Positions 32,801 to 47,344 of a stretch of DNA of 64,000 nucleotides are shown here, piece by piece (position 1 is the stretch's first letter; each line of letters opens with the position of its first letter). The notes below the pieces were generated by a model. That model saw nothing but the letters and a program-made list of their open reading frames with translations, was not told the origin of the DNA and made no database searches. Origin of the DNA: Gammaproteobacteria bacterium (lineage in GTDB: Bacteria > Pseudomonadota > Gammaproteobacteria > Steroidobacterales > GCA-2729495); NCBI GenBank assembly GCA_023383705.1, contig JAHDYM010000004.1:1-64000 (forward strand). Direction: 5' to 3'. Both the position numbers and the translations under genes were made by a program.

Positions 32801-33307
32801 CGCGAGGTCACGGTGGGCGGTATCGTTGCCTCCATCCGCAAGCGCGGCTCGCGCGTATCGGTCGAACTTGATGACGGTACCGGCAGCATCGAGGTCGGCT
32901 TCTTCCAGGAAGCCTATGACCGCTGGCGCCACTTGCTCGGCAGCCAGGCGCTGGTGGCCATCAGCGGCTCGGTGCGCTTCGACGAGTTCATCAACGGCTG
33001 GCGGATTACCGCCAGGGATGTGCTCGATCTCGACCGGCTGGTCGAGGCCCGTGCAACCGGCCTGCTGCTGCGCTGGCGTACCGATGTGGAACGCCACCTG
33101 AGCCCCGCGGTGCTGAAGGACGTCCTCGAGCCGCACCGGCCGGGCCGTTGCGCAGTGACCGTACACTACCGTCACGGTGACAGCCAGGCGCGGCTGGCAC
33201 TGGGCCGGGAGTGGGCGATCCGGCCTGCGCGCGAGTTGCGCGAACGCCTGTCGGAACTGGTCGGGAATGATGGCTTCCGTTTCGTCTACGAAGGGCCAGG
33301 TCAGTGA
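29810..33307 (+). CDS. dnaE: DNA polymerase III subunit alpha
   Basis: FVHLHVHTEYSLVD PHP domain; MPDFDIDFC; start overlaps rnhB stop. Confidence 0.97.
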   Translation: MTAPAFVHLHVHTEYSLVDSVVRLPELIKAVAAAGMPAVAMTDQSNLFGLVKFYREALDAGIKPVIGAEIRVTGREEQAEPARLVLLCRNTQGYRSLSRLLSRAWLEGQDNGIPRVQASWLDGGATSGLIALSGGPDGLLGHTLLGGPPERAERAAAACRAWFGDDFYIELQRTGRPQDNAYVEAAVRFASRMGLPVVATNDVCFLKPDEFDAHEARVCIQQGRTLADPGRPRLYSEQQYLRTPAEMQRLFADLPEALANSVEIARRCNVTLSLGETHLPDYAVPDGMQPTDVLREQAEAGLAARLAEAGPGQISGPVAGYEQRLADELAVICRMGFAGYFLIVADFIRWAREHDIPVGPGRGSGAGSLVAWVLGITDLDPIRYELLFERFLNPERVSMPDFDIDFCTEGRDRVIEYVGERYGRDRVSQIITYGTMAARAVVRDTARVLGHPYGLADRIAKLIPNNPGVEMTLGIALQQEAELAAAYAADEEVRSLIDLARQLEGLVRNAGRHAGGIVIAPREITEFTPLYQVAGDQTAVTQFDKDDVEAAGLVKFDFLGLSTLTIIDRAVRLINAARAAAGEAALDIRQLPLDDRATFALLQGCRTTAVFQLESSGMRDLMRRLQPDTFGDIVALVALFRPGPLQSGMVDDFISRKHADASQPIDYLHPDLEPVLRETYGVILYQEQVMQIAQRLAGYSLGEADLLRRAMGKKKPEEMAKQRAGFTDRAAARGTDRARATWIFDLMEKFAGYGFNKSHSAAYALLAYQTAWLKANYPAAFMTAVMTTEMEKTDGLVVHKRECAALGIELLPPDVNVSRHEFAVEADNRIRYGLGAIKGVGQGAAEHIVAQRNESGAYRSLHDFCRRVGGQKLGRRPVEALIKAGALDALGPNRPSLLAELPRAMDAADQAAAADRAGQEDMFGAPASRPATEHSVPELADWGLGRKLQAERESLGLYLSGHPFDQYRSDQPFICTANIAALLAERPPVPGEYRGPTREVTVGGIVASIRKRGSRVSVELDDGTGSIEVGFFQEAYDRWRHLLGSQALVAISGSVRFDEFINGWRITARDVLDLDRLVEARATGLLLRWRTDVERHLSPAVLKDVLEPHRPGRCAVTVHYRHGDSQARLALGREWAIRPARELRERLSELVGNDGFRFVYEGPGQ

Positions 33308-33416
33308 GTTGGCCAGTGAACCGGCCGGTGCTGGCGTGCAGGCTGGCCCAAAGTGTGGCTTGTAAGGCATGCGGGCCCCGGTTTAGTGTGGCGCGCAGCA
33401 GGTATGGCAGGGAGTC

Positions 33417-34376
33417 ATGGTTCTGAAATTTCTGGATTTTGAACAGCCCATCGCGGAACTCGAGGCGAAAATCGACGAGCTGCGTTTCGTGGGTGATGAT
33501 TCCGAGGTCAACATCAGCGACGAGATCGCGCGCCTCAAGGCCAAGAGCGATGCGCTCACGCGCAGCATATTTTCCAGCCTGTCGGCCTGGCAGATCGCTC
33601 AGCTGGCCCGTCACCCCCTGCGTCCCTACACGCTCGATTACCTCGGCATCATCAGCCCGGAGTTCCAGGAACTGCATGGCGACCGCATGTATGCAGACGA
33701 TCCGGCCGTGGTCTGCGGGCTCGGGCGCCTCGACGGCAAGCCCGCGGTCTATATCGGCCAGCAGAAAGGCCGGGACACGAAGGAACGGGTGCGGCGCAAT
33801 TACGGCATGCCCAAGCCCGAGGGTTATCGCAAGGCGCTGCGGCTGTTCCGGCTGGCCGAGAAATTCCGCCTGCCGATCATCACCTTCATCGATACGCCGG
33901 GTGCCTATCCGGGCATCGGTGCCGAAGAGCGCGGCCAAAGCGAAGCCATCGCCCGCAACCTGTTCGAGATGGCCCACCTCAAGGTGCCGATCATCAGCAT
34001 CGTGATCGGCGAGGGTGGCTCCGGTGGTGCGCTGGCGATCGGCGTGGCCGATCGCGTGCTGATGCTCGAGTTCAGCATCTATTCGGTGATTTCGCCGGAA
34101 GGCTGCGCGAGCATCCTGTGGAAGAGTGCGGAGAAGGCCGAGCTGGCGGCCGAGGCCATGGGCGTGACGGCTCCGCGGCTGCGCGAACTCGGCCTGGTCG
34201 ACGAGGTGGTGCGCGAGCCGCTGGGCGGAGCGCATCGCGACCCGGCCGTCACCGCCGAATCCATACGCAGCACGCTGGTCCGGCACATGCGGGACCTGGA
34301 TTCGGTGGATGTCGGGGAACTGTTGCGCCGCCGGGCTGCGCGCATTGCGTCCTACGGCAGTTTCCGTGAGAACTGA
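33417..34376 (+). CDS. accA: acetyl-CoA carboxylase carboxyltransferase subunit alpha
   Basis: [36 protein letters not shown]. Confidence 0.97.
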   Translation: MVLKFLDFEQPIAELEAKIDELRFVGDDSEVNISDEIARLKAKSDALTRSIFSSLSAWQIAQLARHPLRPYTLDYLGIISPEFQELHGDRMYADDPAVVCGLGRLDGKPAVYIGQQKGRDTKERVRRNYGMPKPEGYRKALRLFRLAEKFRLPIITFIDTPGAYPGIGAEERGQSEAIARNLFEMAHLKVPIISIVIGEGGSGGALAIGVADRVLMLEFSIYSVISPEGCASILWKSAEKAELAAEAMGVTAPRLRELGLVDEVVREPLGGAHRDPAVTAESIRSTLVRHMRDLDSVDVGELLRRRAARIASYGSFREN

Positions 34377-34404
34377 GTCGGCCTGAATCCATGCTTGCCG
34401 GCAG

Positions 34405-39732
<5,328 letters not shown>

Positions 39733-39755
39733 TTTCGGGGGGAGTGTCAGGGACC

Positions 39756-40046
39756 ATGGCGATACGCGTAGCGACCGGCGTTCTCGCCCTGCTGTTCTGC
39801 GCGCTGCAGTACCGGCTCTGGGTTTCGGATGACGGTTTCGCCGAGGTTTCCCGGCTGGGCACGCTGATCGGCGAGCAGGTCGAGGAAAACCGCCATCTCG
39901 ACCAGCGCAACCAGCGCCTCGAGGCTGAAGTCGCCGACCTGCGCAAGAGCGAAGGCGCGCTGGAAGAGCGCGCCCGCGCCGACCTCGGCCTGATTGGGCC
40001 GGACGAGACCTTCTACATCTTCAGTGCCGCGCAGCCGACCGGCTGA
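39756..40046 (+). CDS. ftsB: cell division protein FtsB
   Basis: short single-TM coiled-coil; EERARADLGLIGPDETFY; position after eno. Confidence 0.9.
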   Translation: MAIRVATGVLALLFCALQYRLWVSDDGFAEVSRLGTLIGEQVEENRHLDQRNQRLEAEVADLRKSEGALEERARADLGLIGPDETFYIFSAAQPTG

Positions 40047-40068
40047 TTCCCCGACCGGAGCCCCTCGC

Positions 40069-40815
40069 GTGCTGCATATCGAACACCAGGGCGAGGTCGC
40101 CACCATCCGCATGGACCGCCCGCCCGCCAATGCGCTGGATCACGCGCTGGTGGATGCCTTGCTGGCGGCCCTCGATACCGTGCAGGCCGGTAGTGCCCGT
40201 GCCCTGATTCTCACCGGGCGTCCCGGCATGTTCAGTGGCGGGCTCGATGTGCCCGCGCTGATCGACTGCCAGCGGCCGGACATCAGCCGTTTCTGGCAGC
40301 GGTTTTTCGAACTCGGCTGCCGGCTTGCATCGAGTCCCATACCTGTCATCGCGGCGCTGTCCGGGCATGCCCCGGCAGGTGGCGCCGTGCTCGCCCTGCA
40401 GTGTGATTACCGCATCGGCATCGAAGGCAATTTCAGGATCGGGCTCAACGAGGTGCAGGTTGGCCTGCCGGTACCTGCCACGATACTGCTGGCGTTGGAG
40501 CAGGTGATCGGCCCGCGGCGGGCACGCCAGCTCGCAACCCGTGGCAGCCTGTTGCCGATGGCTGAAGCGCTGGCCATCGGCCTCGTCGATGAACTGGTGG
40601 GTGCCGACAGCCTGCTGCCGGCTGCGCTGGCGCGCGCACAGGAACTGCTGGCCTTGCCCCCGATCGCGATGAACACCACGCGCCTGGCCGGCAAGGCAGC
40701 GCTGATCGAGGCCTGCCGCAGCAGCAGCGATGTGGCCACCGCCACGGACTGGTGGTTCAGTGCCGAGACCCAGGCCGAGATGCGCAAACTGGTAGCCCGC
40801 CTGAGCAAGAAATAG
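40069..40815 (+). CDS. enoyl-CoA hydratase/isomerase family protein, GTG start
   Basis: crotonase pattern: GRPGMFSGGLDV, LSGHAPAGGAVLALQCDYRIG. Confidence 0.85.
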   Translation: MLHIEHQGEVATIRMDRPPANALDHALVDALLAALDTVQAGSARALILTGRPGMFSGGLDVPALIDCQRPDISRFWQRFFELGCRLASSPIPVIAALSGHAPAGGAVLALQCDYRIGIEGNFRIGLNEVQVGLPVPATILLALEQVIGPRRARQLATRGSLLPMAEALAIGLVDELVGADSLLPAALARAQELLALPPIAMNTTRLAGKAALIEACRSSSDVATATDWWFSAETQAEMRKLVARLSKK

Positions 40816-40824
40816 CCGGTCCTT

Positions 40825-41685
40825 TCAGTCGCTGCCCGGTGCCAGGCGACGCCTTGTCGCCGCAGCGTGCGCGAGGGTGGCGGCGGCGGGTTCGGGCAGC
40901 GTCAGCCGTTCCCCTGGCCTGGCGATGCGCAGGCCCGCCGTGGCCAGCGCTGCACCGTCCGCAGCCGATGCGTAGTGATACGCCACCATCTGCCGGATAT
41001 GCGCGGCAGGGTATTCGCGCAACAGGTCCGGCAGGCCGGTGTGCGAGGGATTGCCATGCAGGTCGCAGTCGTGGACCAGTGGCATCCTGCCATCGGCATA
41101 CTGCGCAATGAGTTCGGGGATCGGTCGCGTGTCGCCGCTGTAGAAAAACGCACCGGGCAGGCACAGTCCCCAGGCCGTGCCGGGCACGTGGTGGCGCACC
41201 GCGAACACATCAAACCACAGGCGGTGATGCCAGAAACCATGGCTTACCGGGATCAGGTGGAAGGCGTCCCAGAAATTCGCCTCGCCCTCGGCAACTACGT
41301 TTGGATACTCGGCGATCCGCCCCTGCAGCAGCGGCACAAGCATCGCCGGTACATAAAGCCGCGTGCGTGCCTGACGCTGATCGCCGAAGAAGTTGGCGAC
41401 GAACAGGCGTTCAAGGCCGGCCACGTGATCCATGTGCACGTGGGTGATGAACAGGGCAGGCGGCGGATGCCCGTAGCAGTCCAGGAATGCGCTCAGCGCC
41501 TCCTGACCGCAGTCCACCATCAGCAGGGGCTGGCCGGCGTGTTCGAGCACCACGCTTGCCGAGCCGAGTTGTGGTGCGGCTGCATTGCCGACACCGAGAA
41601 AGCGCAGGCTCCACGCAGGCGGGTCGGATGGAAGGCTCGGCACAGGCTTTGCTCCGCTCGCAGACAGGCTCAACGCGGCTAGCAT
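40825..41685 (-). CDS. MBL-fold metallohydrolase (RNase Z-like); start uncertain, ORF open to 41775
   Basis: THVHMDHVAG metal-binding motif; HDCDLHGNPSHTG. Confidence 0.8.
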   Translation of the reverse strand: MLAALSLSASGAKPVPSLPSDPPAWSLRFLGVGNAAAPQLGSASVVLEHAGQPLLMVDCGQEALSAFLDCYGHPPPALFITHVHMDHVAGLERLFVANFFGDQRQARTRLYVPAMLVPLLQGRIAEYPNVVAEGEANFWDAFHLIPVSHGFWHHRLWFDVFAVRHHVPGTAWGLCLPGAFFYSGDTRPIPELIAQYADGRMPLVHDCDLHGNPSHTGLPDLLREYPAAHIRQMVAYHYASAADGAALATAGLRIARPGERLTLPEPAAATLAHAAATRRRLAPGSD

Positions 41686-41731
41686 CGGGGATCTGTCAGG
41701 CAAGTGCAAACCCGATGGATAACATCGGCTT

Positions 41732-44425
41732 ATGTTGTATTCAGACGAAAGCATGTCAGAATCCGCCCCAGACATGGATCATCGCCTCACAATCACCGGC
41801 ATGCAGGACGCGGTGGGCTCCCGTACCGCGGGTGGTCTGGACGTCCTCTACACCAAGCTGGCGGTCGACCTGCAGAACATGACGGCCGGCGATGCTGACC
41901 AGGTACTGATGGCCGCGATCGAGACCCTGCGCGATGAACTCGGCTGCGATGCGAGCTGTGTCGCGCTGCTGGGCGAGGACGGCCGGCGCATCGAGCGCGT
42001 TGTCGCGGCCCGGAGCACCTTCGCGATCTGCAATCCCGAGGTACTCACCGACATGGCCATGGCCGAGCTGCCCTGGCTGGACCAGCGCCTCGAGCACCTG
42101 CGGGTTCGCGGCATCGCCGATACGGCCAATCCGCCGGTGTCGCAGGCAGCCGACGGTGCGCGCCTCGCGGTGCTCGGCTGTGGCGCTGTCCTCCTGATCG
42201 GTTTCGATGTGCACGGTCGCCGGGCCGGGTTCATGGCGCTGTTTTTCGGCCAGCCGCAAGCCAGCTGGAACGCCGAGCACACCCTGTTGCTCAAGCTCCT
42301 CGGTTCCAGCTTCGCCACGGGCATCGAGCGCCTGCGTTCCGCCCAGAGCCTCGCCAGGCGCGACGAGTGCGAGCGCCTCCTGCAGCAGACCGCCAACGAC
42401 GGCACCTGGGATTTCGATGCGGTGAACAACCGCGTCGAGTACTCGCCGCGCTGGAAGGCGATGATGGGTTACAGCGACGAGGACCTGTCGCGTTCTGCGC
42501 CGGACTGGCGCCGGATCGTGCACGTCGATGACTATGCGCGGCTGCAGGTCAGGCTGCGCGAGCACCTGGCCGGCCATACCGAGATCTTCGAGAACACCCA
42601 CCGCATGCGCCGCCGGGATGGCGAGTGGCGCTGGGTGACCTGCCGCGCCAAGGCGATGCTCGACGAGCAGGGGCGGCTGCGCCGCCTGGTCGGCGTGGAA
42701 ACCGACATCACCGAGCAGAAGGTCTACGAAGAGGCGCTGTTCCGCGAGAAGGAGAGCGCGCAGATCACCCTGCAGTCGATCGGCGACGGCGTGGTCACCA
42801 CCGATGGCGATGGCGTCGTCGAATACGTGAACCCGGTTGCCGAGGAACTCACCGGCTGGAAACTCGACGATGCCAGTGGCCGGCATGTGGACGAGATCTT
42901 CCGTGGCTTCCACGAGGAGACCTGCGAGCCGCTGGAAAACCCGGTCATCAGTTCGATCAAGCGCAATCGCTCGGTCAAGTCGGTGCGGCCCTCGCTGCTG
43001 ATCCGGCGGGATGGCAACGAGCTGTACATCGAGAGCACGGCCTCGCCGATCCGCAACGATCGCGGCGAGGTGACCGGTGGCGTGCTGGTCTTCCACGATG
43101 TCAGCGAGTCGCGCGAACTCAACCGGCGGCTGTCCTACCACGCCAGCCACGACCTGCTCACCGGCCTGGTGAATCGCCGTGAATTCGAGAGCCGGCTGGA
43201 GCGCTCGCTGAAGAGCGCCAAGGCCCGCGAGACCTCCTATGCCTTGCTCTACCTCGACCTCGACCAGTTCAAGATCATCAACGATTCCTGCGGGCATGGC
43301 GCCGGCGATACCCTGCTGACCCAGATCAGCGCGCTGCTGACCGCCAAGATCCGCTGGCGGGACACGCTGGCGCGCCTCGGTGGCGACGAATTCGGCCTGC
43401 TGCTGGAAGCCTGCAGTGCGGAGGAGGCCATGCGTACCGCCGAGATGCTGCGCGAGGCCATCCGCGAGCACAAGTTCAGCTGGGACGACCGGTCATTCCG
43501 GCTCGGTGTCAGTATCGGCGTGGTGCCCATCACCGGCGAGAACGAAAGCGTGGCCACGCTGATCGCAGCCGGCGACAGCGCCTGCCAGGCAGCCAAGGAG
43601 GCCGGGCGCAACCGCATCCACTCCTTCAAGCAGAACGATATCGACCTGATGCGCCGTCGCCGGGAGATGCAGTGGGCGGCACGGATCAACAATGCGCTGG
43701 AAGAGGACCGCTTCGAGCTGTACCGCATGACGATTCAGCCGCTGCAGGCCGAGGAGAGCGGTTCCCATTACGAGATCCTGCTGCGCATGCGCGACGAGGC
43801 CGGTGCGCTGGTTTCGCCGGACCTGTTCATCTCCGCCGCCGAGCGCTACGGGCTGATCTCGAACATCGACCGTTGGGTCGTCGAGCATGCCTTCCTGTGG
43901 CTGGTGTCGGAGGCCGATGAGCGCGAACGGCTGGCGCTCTGCTCGATCAATCTTTCCGGCTCGAGCCTCGCCGACAACGAGTTCCTGCCCTTCGTGATCC
44001 GCCAGTTCCAGCGCAGTGGCCTCGATGCCAGCAAGATCTGCTTCGAGATCACCGAGACGGCGGCGATCGCCAGCTTCGCGCAGGCCAGCCGCTTCATCAA
44101 TGCGCTGAAGGAACTGGGCTGCAAGTTTGCGCTGGACGACTTCGGCACCGGGTTGTCGTCCTTCGGTTATCTCAAGCACTTCCCGGTCGACTACCTCAAG
44201 ATCGACGGCAGCTTCGTCAAGGAGATGCTGCATGATCCGATCGACCGGGAGATGGTGCGCTCGATCAACGAGATCGGGCACCTGACCGGCAAGAAAGTCA
44301 TCGCCGAGTGGGCCGAAAACCAGGAAATCATCACCATGCTGCGTGGCATGGGCATCGATTACGCGCAGGGCTACGGGATTTCCGAGCCACGGCGCGTGCT
44401 GATGTCGGCAGCCGCCAACAGCTAA
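41732..44425 (+). CDS. GAF-PAS-PAS-GGDEF-EAL cyclic-di-GMP signalling protein
   Basis: LARLGGDEFGLLLE; DDFGTGLSSFGYLK EAL-domain signature; PAS motifs with PAC segments. Confidence 0.93.
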   Translation: MLYSDESMSESAPDMDHRLTITGMQDAVGSRTAGGLDVLYTKLAVDLQNMTAGDADQVLMAAIETLRDELGCDASCVALLGEDGRRIERVVAARSTFAICNPEVLTDMAMAELPWLDQRLEHLRVRGIADTANPPVSQAADGARLAVLGCGAVLLIGFDVHGRRAGFMALFFGQPQASWNAEHTLLLKLLGSSFATGIERLRSAQSLARRDECERLLQQTANDGTWDFDAVNNRVEYSPRWKAMMGYSDEDLSRSAPDWRRIVHVDDYARLQVRLREHLAGHTEIFENTHRMRRRDGEWRWVTCRAKAMLDEQGRLRRLVGVETDITEQKVYEEALFREKESAQITLQSIGDGVVTTDGDGVVEYVNPVAEELTGWKLDDASGRHVDEIFRGFHEETCEPLENPVISSIKRNRSVKSVRPSLLIRRDGNELYIESTASPIRNDRGEVTGGVLVFHDVSESRELNRRLSYHASHDLLTGLVNRREFESRLERSLKSAKARETSYALLYLDLDQFKIINDSCGHGAGDTLLTQISALLTAKIRWRDTLARLGGDEFGLLLEACSAEEAMRTAEMLREAIREHKFSWDDRSFRLGVSIGVVPITGENESVATLIAAGDSACQAAKEAGRNRIHSFKQNDIDLMRRRREMQWAARINNALEEDRFELYRMTIQPLQAEESGSHYEILLRMRDEAGALVSPDLFISAAERYGLISNIDRWVVEHAFLWLVSEADERERLALCSINLSGSSLADNEFLPFVIRQFQRSGLDASKICFEITETAAIASFAQASRFINALKELGCKFALDDFGTGLSSFGYLKHFPVDYLKIDGSFVKEMLHDPIDREMVRSINEIGHLTGKKVIAEWAENQEIITMLRGMGIDYAQGYGISEPRRVLMSAAANS

Positions 44426-45054
44426 CCGGCATCGCGGGCGCGCTGCAGGAGGGTACGCAGCAGACGGCGCAGGCTGGTCCGCAACTGTTCCGGTTCGCCG
44501 AGTGCCGGCAGGGTGTCGGCAATTGCCTCGAGGGTCGAGACGAAATCACGCCGGGGTTCCTCGCGCAGCCGTCCGTACATCGAGGGTTCGCGGGGCTTCA
44601 GCACGATGCGCGGCAGTTTCAGCAGCCAGGCATTCCGCCACCACAGGGTCTTGGCCTGGCTCCAGGTGCCATCCAGCACGATGATGCCGTCCAGTCCGTG
44701 ACGCTTGAGGTCGCGGACGCGGCCCTTGCGATCGATCACCGCCACCGGTTGCTTGTCCGCCCCTTCGGGCAGCGCGACGCCGAGTTTCGCAGCGGCCAGC
44801 ACGGCCCAGCGTTCGCGATTGGCGTCCTTGATGCCGACGGCATGATCCAGCGAGGCCCATGACAGGCCGACGCGGATCTCGGCTTTCGGCAGCGTGAGCG
44901 TGACCAGTCGCGCCGTGCCGAGCACGGCATCGTTCTCCTGCGGATGCTGGAGAATGACGACGCGTAGCCGGGTGTCGACCGGTTCGACCCGGTCGCAGAT
45001 GCACAGGGCTGGCGGTTTGCTGCAGTTCGGGCAGGTGAGGATTTCGTCGGACAT
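44422..45054 (-). CDS. DTW domain protein (tRNA-uridine aminocarboxypropyltransferase family)
   Basis: Cys-rich N-terminus CPNCSKPPALCICD; LDGTWSQAKTLWWRN DTW motif. Confidence 0.87.
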   Translation of the reverse strand: MSDEILTCPNCSKPPALCICDRVEPVDTRLRVVILQHPQENDAVLGTARLVTLTLPKAEIRVGLSWASLDHAVGIKDANRERWAVLAAAKLGVALPEGADKQPVAVIDRKGRVRDLKRHGLDGIIVLDGTWSQAKTLWWRNAWLLKLPRIVLKPREPSMYGRLREEPRRDFVSTLEAIADTLPALGEPEQLRTSLRRLLRTLLQRARDAG

Positions 45055-45059
45055 CTTGT

Positions 45060-45086
45060 GGTTCGCGCCTGAAGGCGCTCCTACGG
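45060..45086 (-). repeat. REP-like element CCGTAGGAGCGCCTTCAGGCGCGAACC (minus orientation) over the nadC 3' end
   Basis: GTAGGAGCGCCTTCAGGCGCGAA with GCGCCT/AGGCGC stem; resembles the GTAGGAGCG-type REP sequences of Pseudomonas/Xanthomonadales. Confidence 0.6.
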
Positions 45087-45974
45087 GGCGGCGGGCGCGC
45101 TGAAGCTGAAGCGCATCGACAGGTCGATGGCGCGGATATTCTTGGTCAGGTCGCCGACCGAGATGAAATCGATACCGGTCTCCGCAACGCTGCGGACGGT
45201 TTGCAGGTCGATGCCGCCGGAGGCCTCGAGTCCGGTGCCGGGCGCCAGGCGATTGCGCAGCGCTACGGCCTCGCGCATCAGTGCCGTGCTGAAATTGTCG
45301 AGCAGCAGGCGGTCGGCACCGGCGCGCAGCGCTTCCTCCACCTGTTCGAGTGTTTCGACCTCGACTTCCAGCAGCACCGTCGTGCCTTGCGTGCGCGCGC
45401 GCCGCACTGCCGTCGTGATGCCACCTGCCGCGACGATGTGATTTTCCTTGATCAGGATGCCGTCATGCAGTCCGATGCGGTGATTCATCCCACCGCCAAC
45501 CCGCACCGCATGCTTTTGCGCGAGGCGCAGGCCTGGAATCGTCTTCCGGGTATCGAGGATCGTTGCACCGGTGCCGGCCACGGCCTCGACGTAGCGACGC
45601 GTGCTGCTGGCCACGGCCGACAGCGTCTGCAGGAAATTGAGTGCGGTCCGTTCGCCGGTCAGGATTGCCCGTGCCGGCCCGCGCAGCTCGCAGAGCAGCT
45701 GTCCGGCGCTGAGCGGATCGCCGTCGCGACAATGCCAGTCGATGCTGATGCCCGCTCCGAGTGCGGCGAACACCGCATCGACACAGTCCCGGCCACACAG
45801 CACGGCCGCTTCGCGGGTAATGATCCTGGCGAGGGCCTGCTGGTTTTCCGGTACGAGGGCAGCCGTGAGGTCACCGCTGCCGATGTCCTCGGCCAGCGCA
45901 GCGCGCACGGCGGCGGCGATCACCGCCGGAGGAAGTGGCGGGGGCGGCGTCAGTTGCGATGTGCTGGCAGGCAT
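45081..45974 (-). CDS. nadC: carboxylating nicotinate-nucleotide diphosphorylase
   Basis: AEDIGSGDLTA; GERTALNFLQTLS; DTRKTIPGLR. Confidence 0.95.
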   Translation of the reverse strand: MPASTSQLTPPPPLPPAVIAAAVRAALAEDIGSGDLTAALVPENQQALARIITREAAVLCGRDCVDAVFAALGAGISIDWHCRDGDPLSAGQLLCELRGPARAILTGERTALNFLQTLSAVASSTRRYVEAVAGTGATILDTRKTIPGLRLAQKHAVRVGGGMNHRIGLHDGILIKENHIVAAGGITTAVRRARTQGTTVLLEVEVETLEQVEEALRAGADRLLLDNFSTALMREAVALRNRLAPGTGLEASGGIDLQTVRSVAETGIDFISVGDLTKNIRAIDLSMRFSFSAPAAP

Positions 45975-46005
45975 GAAACGCAGCTGACGCCGCTCCCGGG
46001 ATGCT

Positions 46006-46602
46006 TCAGAAGGGCAGGCCGTGTGACTGTCCGGTCATGCACATCAGCATGGGCAGGGACAGCACGAAGTTGGTGCGCGAGGCGAGCAGGGCCACGTTGC
46101 GTGCCGCTGCCTTCTGTTCGTCAGTGGCGGGGGTGATGCCGAGGACCTTCTTCTGGTTGGGCCAGATCAGCACCCAGACATTGAACAGCATGATCAGGCC
46201 GAGCCATGAGCCGACGCCGATCACCCGGAAGCCTTCCTGGAGCGCCAGGACCTGCATCAGGCCGCCGCCAAGCGGCCGGAACGCGAACTCGATCAGCAGT
46301 ACGCCGGACAGTGCGGTCACGACTGCCGCCCAGCGAAACCACAGCAGGGCGCGCGGCGCGATGTACTTGCTGATGCCGGCGCCACCGGGACCGCCCTTGT
46401 CGGTACCCGCGGCGGCAAGGCCCGGAATCTGCACCACGTTGAAGTAGTAGAGCAGGCCGATCCAGGCCACGCCGGAAATGATGTGCAGCCAGCGATCGAG
46501 ATTCTGCACGCTGAAACCGGAGCCACCGAGCGCGAAGCCGAGCGCAGCCATCAGCAGCAGGCCGGTGAGAATTGCGCCATTGACAGTTTTCAGGGGGTTC
46601 AT
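46006..46602 (-). CDS. urate hydroxylase PuuD N-terminal-like membrane protein
   Basis: multi-TM; DRWLHIISGVAWIGLLYYFNVVQIP; VWVLIWPNQKKVLG. Confidence 0.75.
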   Translation of the reverse strand: MNPLKTVNGAILTGLLLMAALGFALGGSGFSVQNLDRWLHIISGVAWIGLLYYFNVVQIPGLAAAGTDKGGPGGAGISKYIAPRALLWFRWAAVVTALSGVLLIEFAFRPLGGGLMQVLALQEGFRVIGVGSWLGLIMLFNVWVLIWPNQKKVLGITPATDEQKAAARNVALLASRTNFVLSLPMLMCMTGQSHGLPF

Positions 46603-46681
46603 CAGGTGTTTCCTCGGGCTGTCGGGTTGATGCCAATACAGGACGTGGAGAGCGGCAGGATAGGAGACTGTGCAGCGGGTT

Positions 46682-47344
46682 TCAATTCGTCGCCAGCGGA
46701 TCCCCGGTGGCGGCTGCCCGGGTTTCGGCCACCGGCAGCGGCAATGCGGCAGCAAAGATCGGCTTGAAGCGGTTGACGATTTCGCAGAACAGGTCGGCGG
46801 TTCGCTCGGCATCGTAGGCGGCAGCGTGCGCGGCCTCGTTGTCCCAGTCCATGCCGGCGGCGAGTGCCGCCTGCGCGAGTACGGTCTGTCCAAAGGCGAT
46901 GCCACACAGGGTGGCGGTATCCAGCACGCTGAAGGGATGGAAGGGGCTGCGCTTGATGTCCGTGCGGGCGATCGCCTCATTGAGGAAGCCGAGGTCGAAG
47001 TGCGCGTTGTGTGCAACCAGGATGGCGCGCTTGCAGCCCGCCTCCCGGACCGCCTTGCGTACCTCGACAAAGACCTTTTGCAGCGCCTCGCGTTCGGGAA
47101 TCGCCGGGCGCAGCGGATGGAAGGGGTCGATGCCCGTGACCTGCAGGGCAGCGGGCTCGAGGTTGGCGCCGGGGAAGGGCTGCACGTGGAAGGCTATGGT
47201 CTCGCCACGCCGCAGGTTGCCGTCCTCATCCATGTTCAGCAGCACGGCGGCGATCTGGAGCAGCGCATCGGTCCGCGCGTTGAAGCCGCCGGTTTCCAGG
47301 TCGACGACAACGGGCAGGAAGCCGCGAAAACGGGTGCTGATCAT
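46682..47344 (-). CDS. rnt: ribonuclease T
   Basis: [39 protein letters not shown] DEDDh exonuclease. Confidence 0.94.
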   Translation of the reverse strand: MISTRFRGFLPVVVDLETGGFNARTDALLQIAAVLLNMDEDGNLRRGETIAFHVQPFPGANLEPAALQVTGIDPFHPLRPAIPEREALQKVFVEVRKAVREAGCKRAILVAHNAHFDLGFLNEAIARTDIKRSPFHPFSVLDTATLCGIAFGQTVLAQAALAAGMDWDNEAAHAAAYDAERTADLFCEIVNRFKPIFAAALPLPVAETRAAATGDPLATN

